A DNA stretch of 64,000 nucleotides from contig NC_015436.1 of the NCBI RefSeq assembly GCF_000208385.1, positions 620,001 to 684,000 of the forward strand, given 5' to 3'. The notes below the pieces were generated by a model, which saw only the letters and a program-made list of their open reading frames with translations, was not told the DNA's origin and made no database searches. Position 1 is the stretch's first letter. Every line of letters starts with the position of its first letter. The stretch is from Parasphaerochaeta coccoides DSM 17374. Its GTDB lineage: Bacteria > Spirochaetota > Spirochaetia > Sphaerochaetales > Sphaerochaetaceae. Below, piece by piece: positions 1 through 9,054 of the stretch. Made by a program: the position numbers and the translations under genes.

Positions 1-362
1 ACTATCGCCTGGAGATGAAGGATGTGAACGGAAAACATGTGGGCTGGGTGCTCGACCTTACAGGTAGCGGCTTCGGCGGACCAATGCGCATCGTTGCAAG
101 CTATGACCTTTCCGGAGCCATCATCGCTGGTACGATACTGGAGAATACCGAAACACCCGGTATCGGGACACGGAGCCAGGAGCCTGGGTATTTCGATATG
201 TTCACAGGAACAGGAGGTCAGGTTCCCGTACCCGTTTCCGCAGCCAGGCTCAGTGCAGGTCATGTACAGACAATGAGTGGTGCGACGATTACTTTTACTG
301 GCATTGCCCGCGCACTTGCAGCAGGTTCCGACTATATCAAGAGTCTGGGAGGTACAAGGTGA
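1..362 (+). CDS. rnfG: RnfG, C-terminal part (FMN-binding subunit of the Rnf/Rsx electron-transport complex)
   Basis: The reading frame is open from the first bases of the window, so the start of the gene lies upstream. The visible part ends in the FMN-binding domain. It contains an SGATIT motif, the site where members of this family carry FMN covalently on threonine through a phosphoester bond, followed by a short tail. RnfG sits on the outer face of the inner membrane and passes electrons within the ferredoxin:NAD oxidoreductase ion pump. The stop overlaps the start of the next gene by 4 bases (GTGA), as expected in an rnf operon where rnfE and rnfA follow. Identity is secure from motif and context; the N-terminal membrane anchor cannot be seen here. 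Confidence 0.9.
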   Translation, partial: YRLEMKDVNGKHVGWVLDLTGSGFGGPMRIVASYDLSGAIIAGTILENTETPGIGTRSQEPGYFDMFTGTGGQVPVPVSAARLSAGHVQTMSGATITFTGIARALAAGSDYIKSLGGTR

Positions 363-997
363 TGAAATTCACAACATATGAGCAAGACGGACAGACATCA
401 ATGCCAGCAGTATGCCTTGCTCTGGGCATATGCACTGCGCTGGAAGCTGCTGCCGCCGTCAATTCCGCCATTGTCCTTGGACTTCTTCTGTTGTCAATCA
501 TGATGCTTTCTTCTCTTGTCACATCGTTCCTGCGGAAGGTCATAACTTCTGATGCCGCTCTTTTGGTGCCGCTCATCGTCATTGCTACCTTCACATCCGC
601 CGCATCCCTTTTGCTTCAGGCTTTTGCTCCCGCGTTGCATGGGACATTGGGAATTTCGCTTCCTTTGCTGACAGTGAACGCTCTTATTCTCAGTCGGATA
701 CATGGTTTTGCCCGTGGACATGGAGTTATAGCTTCAATGCGTGACAGCCTCCTGAGCGGGCTTGGTTTTCTGGGGAGTCTGACAGTCATAGCCCTGGTCA
801 GGGAAGTACTGGGGAAGGGGACTGTCACCCTCTTTCCCATAGGGGATTGGAACGGTGTCATCACGCTGCCTTTTATTTCCTCCGCGCCCATCAAGGTTGC
901 AGTGAGTATGGCAGGAGGTCTGATGGTGCTGGGCATGTTCATGGCATTCCATTCCGTTGTCTTGGCTAATCGGGCAGAGAAGGAGAAAACAGCATGA
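359..997 (+). CDS. rnfE: RnfE, membrane subunit of the Rnf complex (one of two iron-ligand cysteines missing)
   Basis: An integral membrane protein of 212 residues with about six hydrophobic segments, matching RnfE/NqrD. A GGAGG at 348-352 serves either the GTG at 359 or the ATG at 362. The first conserved motif (LGICTAL, Cys25) matches the usual LGLCPAL. In the second motif, where E. coli RsxE has TNC, this protein reads VNA with alanine at residue 108. In Rnf/Nqr structures RnfA and RnfE each give two cysteines to an intramembrane iron-sulfur centre, so one of RnfE's ligands is absent. The order rnfG-rnfE-rnfA and 4-base overlaps at both ends support the assignment. Confidence 0.9.
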   Translation: MMKFTTYEQDGQTSMPAVCLALGICTALEAAAAVNSAIVLGLLLLSIMMLSSLVTSFLRKVITSDAALLVPLIVIATFTSAASLLLQAFAPALHGTLGISLPLLTVNALILSRIHGFARGHGVIASMRDSLLSGLGFLGSLTVIALVREVLGKGTVTLFPIGDWNGVITLPFISSAPIKVAVSMAGGLMVLGMFMAFHSVVLANRAEKEKTA

Positions 998-1584
998 GTT
1001 ACATTGGCATACTTATTACCTATATCCTTGTCAGCAATCTTGTCCTTGTCCACGGGCTAGGAATTGGGACGCTTGCGGCTCCTTGCCCCACACGCACAAA
1101 GACTTCCGTGGCTGCTTTGATAGCAGTTTCAACTGTCCTTTCCGGCATCTTGGGCTGGATAGTCAGAACTGTCATTCTGCTTCCTTTGAAAGCGGATTAC
1201 TTGTCCGTGCTGGTCTCTGTCATGATTGTGGCAGGCATCGGCATGGCGGTGTTGGCTGTTGTCAGGGCATATGCGCCGGAATTTCATGAAGACGTCAAGG
1301 CGTTTGCTCCCCATGTCCTGACTGATGGCATAGTCATGGGACTGCTCCTGATTATTGCTATGGAAGGTTATGGTTTTGGTCAGGCTCTCTTTGCGTCGGC
1401 AGGGACAGGACTGGGCTTTCTTTTGGTTGCCGTTCTCCTGGGGAATATCCATGAACGCCTGCTTCTTCATCCTGTAAGGAAATCTTTTTCCGGTCTTCCC
1501 ATCTTGTTCGTTTCGTTGGGACTGATGGCTTTGGTATTTTCTGCGGTTGATTCCACGCTTCTCACGAATCTAAATCTCATGTAA
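994..1584 (+). CDS. rnfA: RnfA, membrane subunit of the Rnf complex (both iron-ligand cysteines missing)
   Basis: A 196-residue membrane protein with about six transmembrane segments. It aligns with E. coli RsxA through the N-terminal asparagine motif, the ILLPL segment and the C-terminal ERL region. The canonical LGLCPF motif reads LGIGTL (Gly25) and the TTNCAVLG motif reads LTDGIVMG (Gly112), so neither cysteine of the usual iron centre is kept. Cys31 lies a few residues after the first motif and could in principle substitute. It overlaps rnfE by 4 bases and is the last gene of the operon. The 268 bases that follow show no gene. Confidence 0.88.
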   Translation: MSYIGILITYILVSNLVLVHGLGIGTLAAPCPTRTKTSVAALIAVSTVLSGILGWIVRTVILLPLKADYLSVLVSVMIVAGIGMAVLAVVRAYAPEFHEDVKAFAPHVLTDGIVMGLLLIIAMEGYGFGQALFASAGTGLGFLLVAVLLGNIHERLLLHPVRKSFSGLPILFVSLGLMALVFSAVDSTLLTNLNLM

Positions 1585-1852
1585 CACTGTAGTAGGTTCA
1601 TGATAGCTGCCTTGACGGATATTTTTCAGAATTATATTCGTCCAATTGTATGCGATTGAATGATTGAAACAGACGAGCAGAGCAAAAAAAGAAGCATTGG
1701 CAAATTTCACTTTTACACTATCCTCCGGATGGCGTTGCATAGCTTCAGGAAAAAGTATAGTTTGTTCCAAACACAGTCGGGTAGTATCGACTTCCGGCTT
1801 TCTGTGGATTATGCTTGTGTTTAGACTTTCTTTGTAGAGGAGCCTTCCGTCC

Positions 1853-3751
1853 ATGTTCATTGGCGCATACAGTCAGATTCCCCATGGTTCTTCACCCCAG
1901 GCATTCAAGAGGGTGGTGGACTGTGCGCTGAAGCCCCTCCTTACTCATCTGTATCAGAAGCCTTGGGTACGGCTGCATCTTTATCTTTCCGGTGCATTGC
2001 TGGAATGTCTCGATGACAGCTATCCCGAAATCAACATGCTGATTGTTGACCTGATCAAGAAGGAACAGCTCGAATTTCTCACCGGAGGATATTACCAACC
2101 GGTCCTCCACGTTCTTCCTGCAAAAGAAAGGTCCCTCCAGATTGAAAAAATGACCACGTTGCTCCGTAAACGCTTCGGAAAGAGAGCGCGTGTCCTCTGG
2201 TGCTACAACCAGATATGGAACCCCTCCTTGGTCAACACCATGAAAATGTGCAGTCTGGATGCTGTAGTCATTTCACCATTCGATGCACTGGGAGGCAAGA
2301 CAGGCACGGAAAAACCATTTCGCATGCAGGAGATGGGTAAGTTCATAAAAGTATTTCCTTCCGATGACGGAATTTCTTATGCGGTACGCCAGTATGCTGA
2401 CGGACAGACTGACATTGAAATGCTGAAACGCAGTATGAAAACATCGCTCGCTTCACATCCTGACGCCTTTGCCATGATTAACATTGACCAACTCTGCCAA
2501 GGAGCCGCCCAAATGGTTCCACGGGATGATGAGCATGTCTGGAATGTCTTTGAAACCGTTTTTTCTCTTTTCCCGGAGGAAGTACAGAGTGATCAGGGCA
2601 AGACACAGCTGTATGCGCTGGTTGAAAGACCGGAGGAGCCGCTTCCCTTGGGATACTTACCCAGTGGATGGTATGGGCGTGATGCCTCCATTGAAGGAGT
2701 CAGGGCGTTCAATGACCTTCTGGTGCAAGACAACACGGTCAATTACCTGCACGCCCGCCTGCTTACGCTTACAGAAATTGTCCGCGCATACAGAAAGAAC
2801 CGTGATGTCAGGAAATATGTTGAAGCCCTGCTTGAGAAAGCATCAGGCTCCGCAGCCTATATCAGAGATTCTGCGGGAGGGCCTTATACCGGCGGACTGC
2901 GGAAATACTGCTACCGTCACATCAGCGCGGCAGAACAACAGCTGATGAAACAGCCTGACATTTCTTTTCCATTCCAGCAGGACGTGGATTACGACGGCAT
3001 GGACGAATACCTCGTATCAGGAAAAGTAATCAGCGGAGTGCTTCATGCCCGTGGAGGTTCCCTGTGTGAACTGATTCATCTTCCCAGCGCATGGAATTAC
3101 GCTGATACTGCGGGAGTTCCCGCCAAAGATTCGACCTCCGCTGTTCCCGGATTATTCCAGGACTGCCTGCTTCTCAATGGTGCGGAAGTGGAAAAACCGG
3201 ACGCTCAGGCTTCAAAAGACATCATCCGCCTGGCAAACCACATATACGATATAACCGTCGTCGATAAGAAGAACACGGAGTTTCTTGCGTCCTGTACATA
3301 CCCACTGAAACCGGCAGGAAATGTCATCTTCATAGAAAAAAGATATAAGTTCAGGACAAATGCCGTCATCGTGACCATCCGCCTGAAGAATGAAGGCCAA
3401 CGCCAGCTTGTCTTCAAACTGGGGGAACAGGTGAATCTGACCCTGGGACAACACGGAGGCACTGTTCCTGTATTTTCCATTTCACGTGAAAGCTCGAATA
3501 TCATTCCTTCCGGGACGATGTCAAAGAACCACAAGAGCATACGGATACTTGATGAAGAAAACAAGACGACCTTATCCCTTGTATCCGATGCGCGTTTTTC
3601 AATCTTCCATCAAGATTTCTCCGTTCCGGTGAATACCTTGCTTGGTTTCCATGAGGAATATCAGTATACTGAACTCATGCCTGTCTGGAATGTCGATCTG
3701 CCTTCCGGCGCTGAGATGACCTATATGCTGGCATTGAAGATAGAACGTTAA
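1853..3751 (+). CDS. Glycoside hydrolase family 57-like protein (4-alpha-glucanotransferase type), probably catalytically altered
   Basis: A 632-residue protein with the layout of GH57 4-alpha-glucanotransferases/alpha-amylases: an N-terminal beta/alpha-barrel-like part of about 350 residues and a C-terminal beta-rich part. A GGYYQP motif at residues 78-83 matches GH57 region 2. In region 3, family members read WLTERVWxP with Glu as nucleophile; here it reads WCYNQIWNP with Asn119 at that position. The usual N-terminal HQP reads SQIP, and no clear DDGEKFG motif is visible. It therefore belongs to the family by fold but may not hydrolyse or transfer glucan. It stands alone between the rnf operon and prfB. 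The fold assignment is firm; activity is doubtful. Confidence 0.75.
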   Translation: MFIGAYSQIPHGSSPQAFKRVVDCALKPLLTHLYQKPWVRLHLYLSGALLECLDDSYPEINMLIVDLIKKEQLEFLTGGYYQPVLHVLPAKERSLQIEKMTTLLRKRFGKRARVLWCYNQIWNPSLVNTMKMCSLDAVVISPFDALGGKTGTEKPFRMQEMGKFIKVFPSDDGISYAVRQYADGQTDIEMLKRSMKTSLASHPDAFAMINIDQLCQGAAQMVPRDDEHVWNVFETVFSLFPEEVQSDQGKTQLYALVERPEEPLPLGYLPSGWYGRDASIEGVRAFNDLLVQDNTVNYLHARLLTLTEIVRAYRKNRDVRKYVEALLEKASGSAAYIRDSAGGPYTGGLRKYCYRHISAAEQQLMKQPDISFPFQQDVDYDGMDEYLVSGKVISGVLHARGGSLCELIHLPSAWNYADTAGVPAKDSTSAVPGLFQDCLLLNGAEVEKPDAQASKDIIRLANHIYDITVVDKKNTEFLASCTYPLKPAGNVIFIEKRYKFRTNAVIVTIRLKNEGQRQLVFKLGEQVNLTLGQHGGTVPVFSISRESSNIIPSGTMSKNHKSIRILDEENKTTLSLVSDARFSIFHQDFSVPVNTLLGFHEEYQYTELMPVWNVDLPSGAEMTYMLALKIER

Positions 3752-3775
3752 GATCTCGATACACAAGGAGTCCTT

Positions 3776-4886
3776 ATGTTTTTGCAGAATAAAAGCAAAT
3801 TTGAAGAAATAAAAGAAGAAGCATACACCGTATGGAGGCGTCTTTGACTCAACGGGAATAGAAAAGCAGATACAAGAGCTTGAAGCCAAGACCACGCTGC
3901 CTGATTTCTGGAATGACAAGGAGAAGGCGGAGAAGACCTTCTCTGATTTATCTTCGTTGAAGGATTCATTCTTTCCTTGGCGTGACTTGAAGAAAAGGAT
4001 AGATGATGTCGGTGACCTCATTGACTTGTACGCTAATGAGGATGATGAATCCCTTGTCCAGGAACTTGATTCACAGATTCTGGATATTGAGAAAGAGTTT
4101 CATCCGCTCAAGGTCAAGACGCTCCTGTCCCAGCGTTTTGACAAGAACGATTGTTTCCTGTCAATTCACGCCGGAGCTGGCGGGACGGAAGCCAGTGATT
4201 GGGCGGCCATGCTGATGCGCATGTACCTGAGATGGTGCGAGCGTAATGGTTTCAAGAGCGAAATACTGGACATGCAGGAAGATGAGGGCGGTATAAAGAG
4301 TACGACAATCAGGGTATCAGGGCAGTATGCCTTCGGATATCTCAAGGGAGAGGCGGGCGTTCATCGCTTGGTGAGGATTAGTCCCTTCGACTCCCAGAAG
4401 CGGAGGCATACATCGTTTACGTCGGTCTACGCGTCTCCGGTCATCGACGATGAGATTGAAATTGATATCAAGCCGGAGGACATCCGTCTGGACACCTATC
4501 GTGCCGGTGGTGCCGGAGGACAACATGTGAACAAGACTGATTCGGCAGTGCGCATCACCCATTTTGAGTCCGGGATTGTAGTGCAGTGTCAGAATGAACG
4601 CAGTCAGTTCATGAACAAGGAAGTTGCTTTCAAGATGCTCCGGAGCCGTCTGTATGAGTATTATAAGGAAAAACAGGAACAGGAGCACCAAAAGACTGCC
4701 ATAGCAAAAAAGGGCATTACATGGGGAAGTCAGATTCGTTCCTATGTCTTCCAGCCGTATACGATGGTCAAGGATCACCGGACGAACTGTCAGGTCGGTA
4801 ACATACAGGCTGTCATGGATGGCGACATCGATGATTTCATTGAACAGTTCCTCCAGTGGGATGGAAACACGCCAGTCGAAAGCTAA
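3776..4886 (+). CDS. prfB: Peptide chain release factor 2, expressed through a programmed +1 frameshift
   Basis: The start is ATG at 3776 with AAGGAG at 3764-3769. Codons 1-23 end in CTT followed by an in-frame TGA at 3845; reading continues after skipping one base (CTT, then GAC at 3846). The full product is about 369 residues, the usual RF2 length. The GGQ peptidyl-hydrolysis motif (AGGAGGQHVNKT) and the SPF stop-codon recognition tripeptide (ISPFDS) are both present. RF2 reads UGA and UAA stops, and the frameshift lets low RF2 levels raise its own synthesis. The next gene begins 8 bases after the stop. Confidence 0.97.
3834..3848 (+). other. prfB autoregulatory +1 frameshift site
   Basis: An internal Shine-Dalgarno-like GGAGG (3834-3838) lies three bases before the slippery CTT codon (3842-3844), which is followed by TGA and C. 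This is the classic RF2 recoding layout: slow decoding of UGA plus pull from the SD pairing moves the ribosome by +1. Reading resumes at GAC (3846-3848). Confidence 0.95.
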
Positions 4887-4894
4887 GGAGCTTT

Positions 4895-6223
4895 ATGAAG
4901 CGCGTCATTGGAAAAGCATATATGTTGCTCATGCTCATGCTCATCATGGGATGCGGAGCTGGCGGCTTGCTTTTCGCAGCCTCATCGTGGCGCGTAGGCT
5001 ATTACGCCGTCACAAAGGAGACGTCGCGGGCGGCTTCTGATGGATTGTGGTTCAAAGACATGCTTTTTTCCCTTGAGCTTGTCAGGGAAAATATCACCCC
5101 TGCCGGGCAGTCATGGCACAGTCTTCTGACTGAGCTTTCCCTGAACCGACAACATGCCGCGGCTCCAGGAAAAACTGACGCCAAGGAATATATCCCCGCT
5201 GAAATGACGGCGTTACCTATTGAATTTGTGGAACTGCCGGCTTCTGCTATTCTTACGCCGTTGTTTCTTGAGGGAGGACAGGAGTTCCTTGATGTCGTAA
5301 TGAGGCGTGCCGGTCTTGACGGACTGCTGGTCGTCCAGTCTCATGGAGAAGAATTTATTTCACGGTTGACGGTGTACTATGTGGAAGTTCAGAAAATCGT
5401 GATACAGGGGCAAGGGGAAGATACCGCGGAACCGGTGGCGGGTGTGGGTACGTATACCACGGTGTATGATACTTCATTTCCTTCTTATGCCCGTGCGGCC
5501 AACCGTGATGCCGTGTTCCGACCGGTGGTCACTGCGCTTTCCGGTCTGGACAGAAGTTTTCTGACGTTGCTGGGGTTGCCTGCTGAAGGGGGAACTCTCG
5601 TTGTGGACGGACAGGTTGCGACGGAAATATTCGAGAATACCTTTGCCATTGTTCCGGGTATCCACGATATTCAGGTTGATGCTTTGGGTTTTGAACCATA
5701 TGTTGGTTCCGTCACCGTATTCCCTGATGCTGCCGTACCTTTCCAGATATCCATGGTTCCCCGGTATGCGGGAGCCGCGGTGATATCTTCACTCACCGGA
5801 GATGTACACTGGGTATTGAACGGCAAGGCACAACCAACCTCTTTGCCAGTGTTTCTGCCGGAAATCAACGTCCCTCTGTCTCTGGCGGTGTACAAGGATG
5901 GTTTTTTTCCATTTTTCTGGCAGACGACACAACCACAACCCTATCTTGCCGTTGATCTCCGTCCCGCGTGGATGACGCAGGATATTGTAGAAATTCGGCA
6001 ACGGGGATACTATCAGTCCATGGCTCGTCTGCTGGCATCCATCGGGACATACATCGGTGTTGGTGTCATCAAGGATATGATGACACCGGCAAACGGTCTG
6101 GTTCCTCCTGTTTGGCGGCTTGTCGATACTGTAGCGACTGGTGCTGTCGTGCTGACATTGGTTGATTTCATAGGGGAACTCCTGTTGTATGGAAACAGCG
6201 TCCAGCCTGAAATGATTTTCTGA
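4895..6223 (+). CDS. PEGA-domain envelope protein, likely lipoprotein or membrane-anchored
   Basis: The ATG at 4895 is chosen because AAGGAG (4885-4890) precedes it. The product is 442 residues. The N-terminus is a hydrophobic signal (LLMLMLIMGC) that could be a lipobox with Cys20. At about residues 230-290 there is a PEGA-type repeat (VDGQ, then GIHDIQVDALGFEPY), a beta-sandwich common in surface proteins. Two hydrophobic stretches near residues 370-430 suggest membrane contact at the C-terminus. It sits between prfB and ftsY with short spacing, so it is probably co-transcribed. No enzymatic motif is seen. A structural or surface role is inferred only from PEGA and the signal. Confidence 0.7.
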   Translation: MKRVIGKAYMLLMLMLIMGCGAGGLLFAASSWRVGYYAVTKETSRAASDGLWFKDMLFSLELVRENITPAGQSWHSLLTELSLNRQHAAAPGKTDAKEYIPAEMTALPIEFVELPASAILTPLFLEGGQEFLDVVMRRAGLDGLLVVQSHGEEFISRLTVYYVEVQKIVIQGQGEDTAEPVAGVGTYTTVYDTSFPSYARAANRDAVFRPVVTALSGLDRSFLTLLGLPAEGGTLVVDGQVATEIFENTFAIVPGIHDIQVDALGFEPYVGSVTVFPDAAVPFQISMVPRYAGAAVISSLTGDVHWVLNGKAQPTSLPVFLPEINVPLSLAVYKDGFFPFFWQTTQPQPYLAVDLRPAWMTQDIVEIRQRGYYQSMARLLASIGTYIGVGVIKDMMTPANGLVPPVWRLVDTVATGAVVLTLVDFIGELLLYGNSVQPEMIF

Positions 6224-6239
6224 TGATGAGGAGCCCGGA

Positions 6240-7106
6240 ATGTTCAAAAGTCTTGGTATGAAGCTGAAAGCGCTTTTTGGCGCAAAGACATATGATGAAG
6301 GTTTTTTTGAAGAACTTGAGGATACTCTTATTGAGTCCGACCTTGGTCCCCGTCTTTCCATGGAGATATCTGACATGGTGAGACAGGAAGCCAAGTCCGG
6401 AAAACTGAAGACACATGCTGATTTCCTACGTTTTGTCAGTGATATCCTGAAAGAAAAAGTAGCTCCGTGGGTTTATCAGCCTGCGTCATCTCCCCAGGTT
6501 TTTCTTGTCCTTGGAGTGAACGGAGTCGGTAAGACTACCACCATCGCCAAACTTGCCTATCATTTTCATTTACAAGGTAAGAAAGTCCTTCTGGCTGCCG
6601 CCGATACATTTCGGGCAGCCGCCGCTGACCAGCTTGAGCTGCATGCCGAGAGGATAGGTGTGCGGATTGTGCGACAGGCTGATGGCAGTGACCCCGGCGC
6701 GGTGGTCTATGATGCGATTACCAGTGCTCAGGCGCGTCATGAGGACATCATCCTCGTGGATACAGCGGGGCGTATGCATAATAAGGAAAATTTACTTCGT
6801 GAATTACAGAAAATTGATAAGATCATCGCAAACAAGAATATTTCGGCTGACAGCTATAAGAAGTTCCTCGTCCTTGATGCAACGACCGGACAGAATGCCT
6901 TGAGCCAGGCTGAGCTGTTTCATCAGGCGGTGAAACTTGACGCTGTCATCCTGACAAAATATGACAGTGCTGCGAAGGGCGGAACTGTCATCCGGATAGG
7001 GGAAAAGCTCGGCTTGCCGATTGCTTATGTCGGTACAGGAGAAAAATATACTGATCTTGAGAGTTTCAACGCCGAAAAGTTCCTCTCTGACCTTGTCAGT
7101 CTGTAA
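6240..7106 (+). CDS. ftsY: Signal recognition particle receptor FtsY
   Basis: A 288-residue SRP GTPase of the short FtsY type, with almost no acidic A domain before the N domain. The G domain shows the P-loop GVNGVGKT (92-99), DTAGR, and [10 protein letters not shown] near the C-terminus. FtsY docks SRP-ribosome complexes at the inner membrane and resets the cycle by mutual GTP hydrolysis with Ffh. The start ATG has GAGGAG upstream. It is followed 21 bases later by the transporter genes, and the group looks like one envelope-biogenesis operon. Confidence 0.97.
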   Translation: MFKSLGMKLKALFGAKTYDEGFFEELEDTLIESDLGPRLSMEISDMVRQEAKSGKLKTHADFLRFVSDILKEKVAPWVYQPASSPQVFLVLGVNGVGKTTTIAKLAYHFHLQGKKVLLAAADTFRAAAADQLELHAERIGVRIVRQADGSDPGAVVYDAITSAQARHEDIILVDTAGRMHNKENLLRELQKIDKIIANKNISADSYKKFLVLDATTGQNALSQAELFHQAVKLDAVILTKYDSAAKGGTVIRIGEKLGLPIAYVGTGEKYTDLESFNAEKFLSDLVSL

Positions 7107-7127
7107 GTAAGGAAGGAGTTGCCTGTG

Positions 7128-8366
7128 ATGCCGGTGGGTCGGATAACGTGGAGATATGCTTTCTCACGGCAGAATCGGCATCGCGTCACGGCTGTCCTCC
7201 TTGCTTTCGGCATCTGTTGCGCCATGACAGCGCTTGTCCTGGTTCTTGCATTCATGGATCAACTTCAGATGATGCGTTTTGATGATATCAAGATTCTTGA
7301 TTCGTATTCCCTCCATGTCGTTCCTGACGACACATCACGTGACGGGGCAATGAATGCGCTTTCCATGCTTTCTGAAATTGAAGGAGTGACGAAGGGAATC
7401 CTTTTCTCGGAAATTCCCGCAATCGCCTATACCGGCGATGGCGGTGGGAGGCTGATGAGGATTCGGGCTCTTGATGAAATGGGTTTTGCATACACGCAGA
7501 ATGGGAAAAGCATGGAAATTTATGCTGGAGCGCAACCAGCGGCTGACGCTTCAATCCCGGAAATCCTTGTTTCATGGGAGCAGCTGCAAAACGTAGCCAT
7601 GGGGGGGACACAGGTGATGCGCGTGACAGTCCTTGCCAGAGGTCGGACAAGTGCCGCCGTACCACGGGATTTCACGGTACGTCCAAGCGGAATATTCTCC
7701 TCCGCATTGCCGGAATTCAATTCGTCAGTCATGTTCATGTCGTTGGAATCATTGCTTGCTCTCGTTCCTTCTTCATCTGTACGGATTGGCCTTGTGGTCG
7801 ATGAGACAAAAGTGACGAGCCAAGCAATGGCATCGTCCATCCGTGCTCTCCATCCCTCATGGCAGGTGATGACGTGGCAGGAACAATATGCATCGCTCTA
7901 TGGCGCCATGATGCTTGAAAAAGGAATGATGACCATAATGATAGGCTTCCTGATGCTCGTCATGGCTTTCATGCTTCTCCACGCATCACGAAGACTTCTC
8001 CGTGACAAGCAGAGGGAACTTGCAATGCTTGAAGTAATTGGATTCGGACGGAGCAGTCTCCTTACGATATCCGTGCTGCAATCCCTCTGTGTCGCGGCCT
8101 GCGGGCTTATTGGCGGATTCCTGCTTTCCCATGTGCTGGCATTGACATTCCCATCGTTGCTTTCCGGCATAGCGACGCTTTCCCGCGGACTGACGGGATA
8201 TGCGCCGGCTATCCTGACACTGCCGCTTATCCTGAAGGTGGACGTTGTGTTCTACGCGTTTTTTTCCTGTGCCGTGCTTGGGGTGATATCCTTGTTCTCG
8301 TTCCTTGCCGCCAGGAAACTTATCTCCCGGAACATCATGGAGAGCATACTGCATGACACATTCTGA
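7128..8366 (+). CDS. LolC/E-like ABC transporter permease (FtsX/MacB fold)
   Basis: A 412-residue permease with one N-terminal transmembrane helix, a periplasmic domain of about 230 residues and three C-terminal helices, the LolC/LolE/MacB topology. The ATG at 7128 is preferred over the upstream TTG (7119) and GTG (7125) because AGGAG (7114-7118) lies 9 bases before it. With the ATPase and second permease downstream it makes a LolCDE-type complex, which extracts lipoproteins from the inner membrane. A general MacB-type export role cannot be excluded from sequence alone. The stop overlaps the ATPase start by 14 bases. Confidence 0.8.
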   Translation: MPVGRITWRYAFSRQNRHRVTAVLLAFGICCAMTALVLVLAFMDQLQMMRFDDIKILDSYSLHVVPDDTSRDGAMNALSMLSEIEGVTKGILFSEIPAIAYTGDGGGRLMRIRALDEMGFAYTQNGKSMEIYAGAQPAADASIPEILVSWEQLQNVAMGGTQVMRVTVLARGRTSAAVPRDFTVRPSGIFSSALPEFNSSVMFMSLESLLALVPSSSVRIGLVVDETKVTSQAMASSIRALHPSWQVMTWQEQYASLYGAMMLEKGMMTIMIGFLMLVMAFMLLHASRRLLRDKQRELAMLEVIGFGRSSLLTISVLQSLCVAACGLIGGFLLSHVLALTFPSLLSGIATLSRGLTGYAPAILTLPLILKVDVVFYAFFSCAVLGVISLFSFLAARKLISRNIMESILHDTF

Positions 8367-9054
8367 AAAAGATATCCTGAAATTTGACAATGTCACCAAG
8401 TCATATCCTCTGCCGGACAATTCCAAGGGCAGGGTGATGGTATTCGAAAACATCACCTTTGGAATTGAGAAAGGTGTAAGCGTTGCTATCACAGGCAGGA
8501 GTGGCAGCGGGAAAAGCACTTTCCTCCATGTCGCAGCCGGACTTGCTTCCCCTGACAGTGGAACTGTCCTGTATAAAGGAGAAGATATTGCGGCTTTCTC
8601 ATCTCAGAAGACAAGCAAGTTTCGTTCCACTGATGTCGGTTTTATTTTCCAGGCAAATTACCTCCTTACGGATTTCACTGCTTTGGAAAACGTCATGCTT
8701 GCCGCGCAGGCGGCTGGAACTTCTGAAAGGAAAGCCCGGACAAGGGCGCAGGAACTGCTTTCCTATGTCGGCCTGTCCGATCGGCTTTCCCACAAGCCAT
8801 CTGAACTGTCAGGCGGAGAGATACAGAGGGTCGCCATGGCACGGGCAGTGATGAACAAACCAAGCATCATTTTTGCCGATGAGCCTACCGGCGCCTTGGA
8901 CGAGGAAAATGCCGCTATGGTGGAACAGATGCTTTTCTCCTTGGTAAAGGAGGAGAATCTAACACTTTTTCTGGTAAGTCATGATGCTGTCCTGTCAGAA
9001 AAATGTGATCGCCGCTATCTCCTTTCTCGCAGAAACTTGGAGCGACTTTCATGA
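8353..9054 (+). CDS. LolD-like ABC transporter ATPase
   Basis: A 233-residue ABC ATPase with Walker A GRSGSGKS, signature LSGGEIQRVAMARA, Walker B IIFADEPTGALD and the switch histidine (VSHD). This is the LolD/MacB ATPase subfamily. The ATG at 8353 is chosen over an upstream in-frame ATG at 8305 because it gives the usual subfamily length; it lies inside the end of the permease gene. It is flanked by two permeases of the same fold, giving an asymmetric LolC-LolD-LolE order. It powers the complex on the cytoplasmic face. Confidence 0.9.
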   Translation: MTHSEKDILKFDNVTKSYPLPDNSKGRVMVFENITFGIEKGVSVAITGRSGSGKSTFLHVAAGLASPDSGTVLYKGEDIAAFSSQKTSKFRSTDVGFIFQANYLLTDFTALENVMLAAQAAGTSERKARTRAQELLSYVGLSDRLSHKPSELSGGEIQRVAMARAVMNKPSIIFADEPTGALDEENAAMVEQMLFSLVKEENLTLFLVSHDAVLSEKCDRRYLLSRRNLERLS

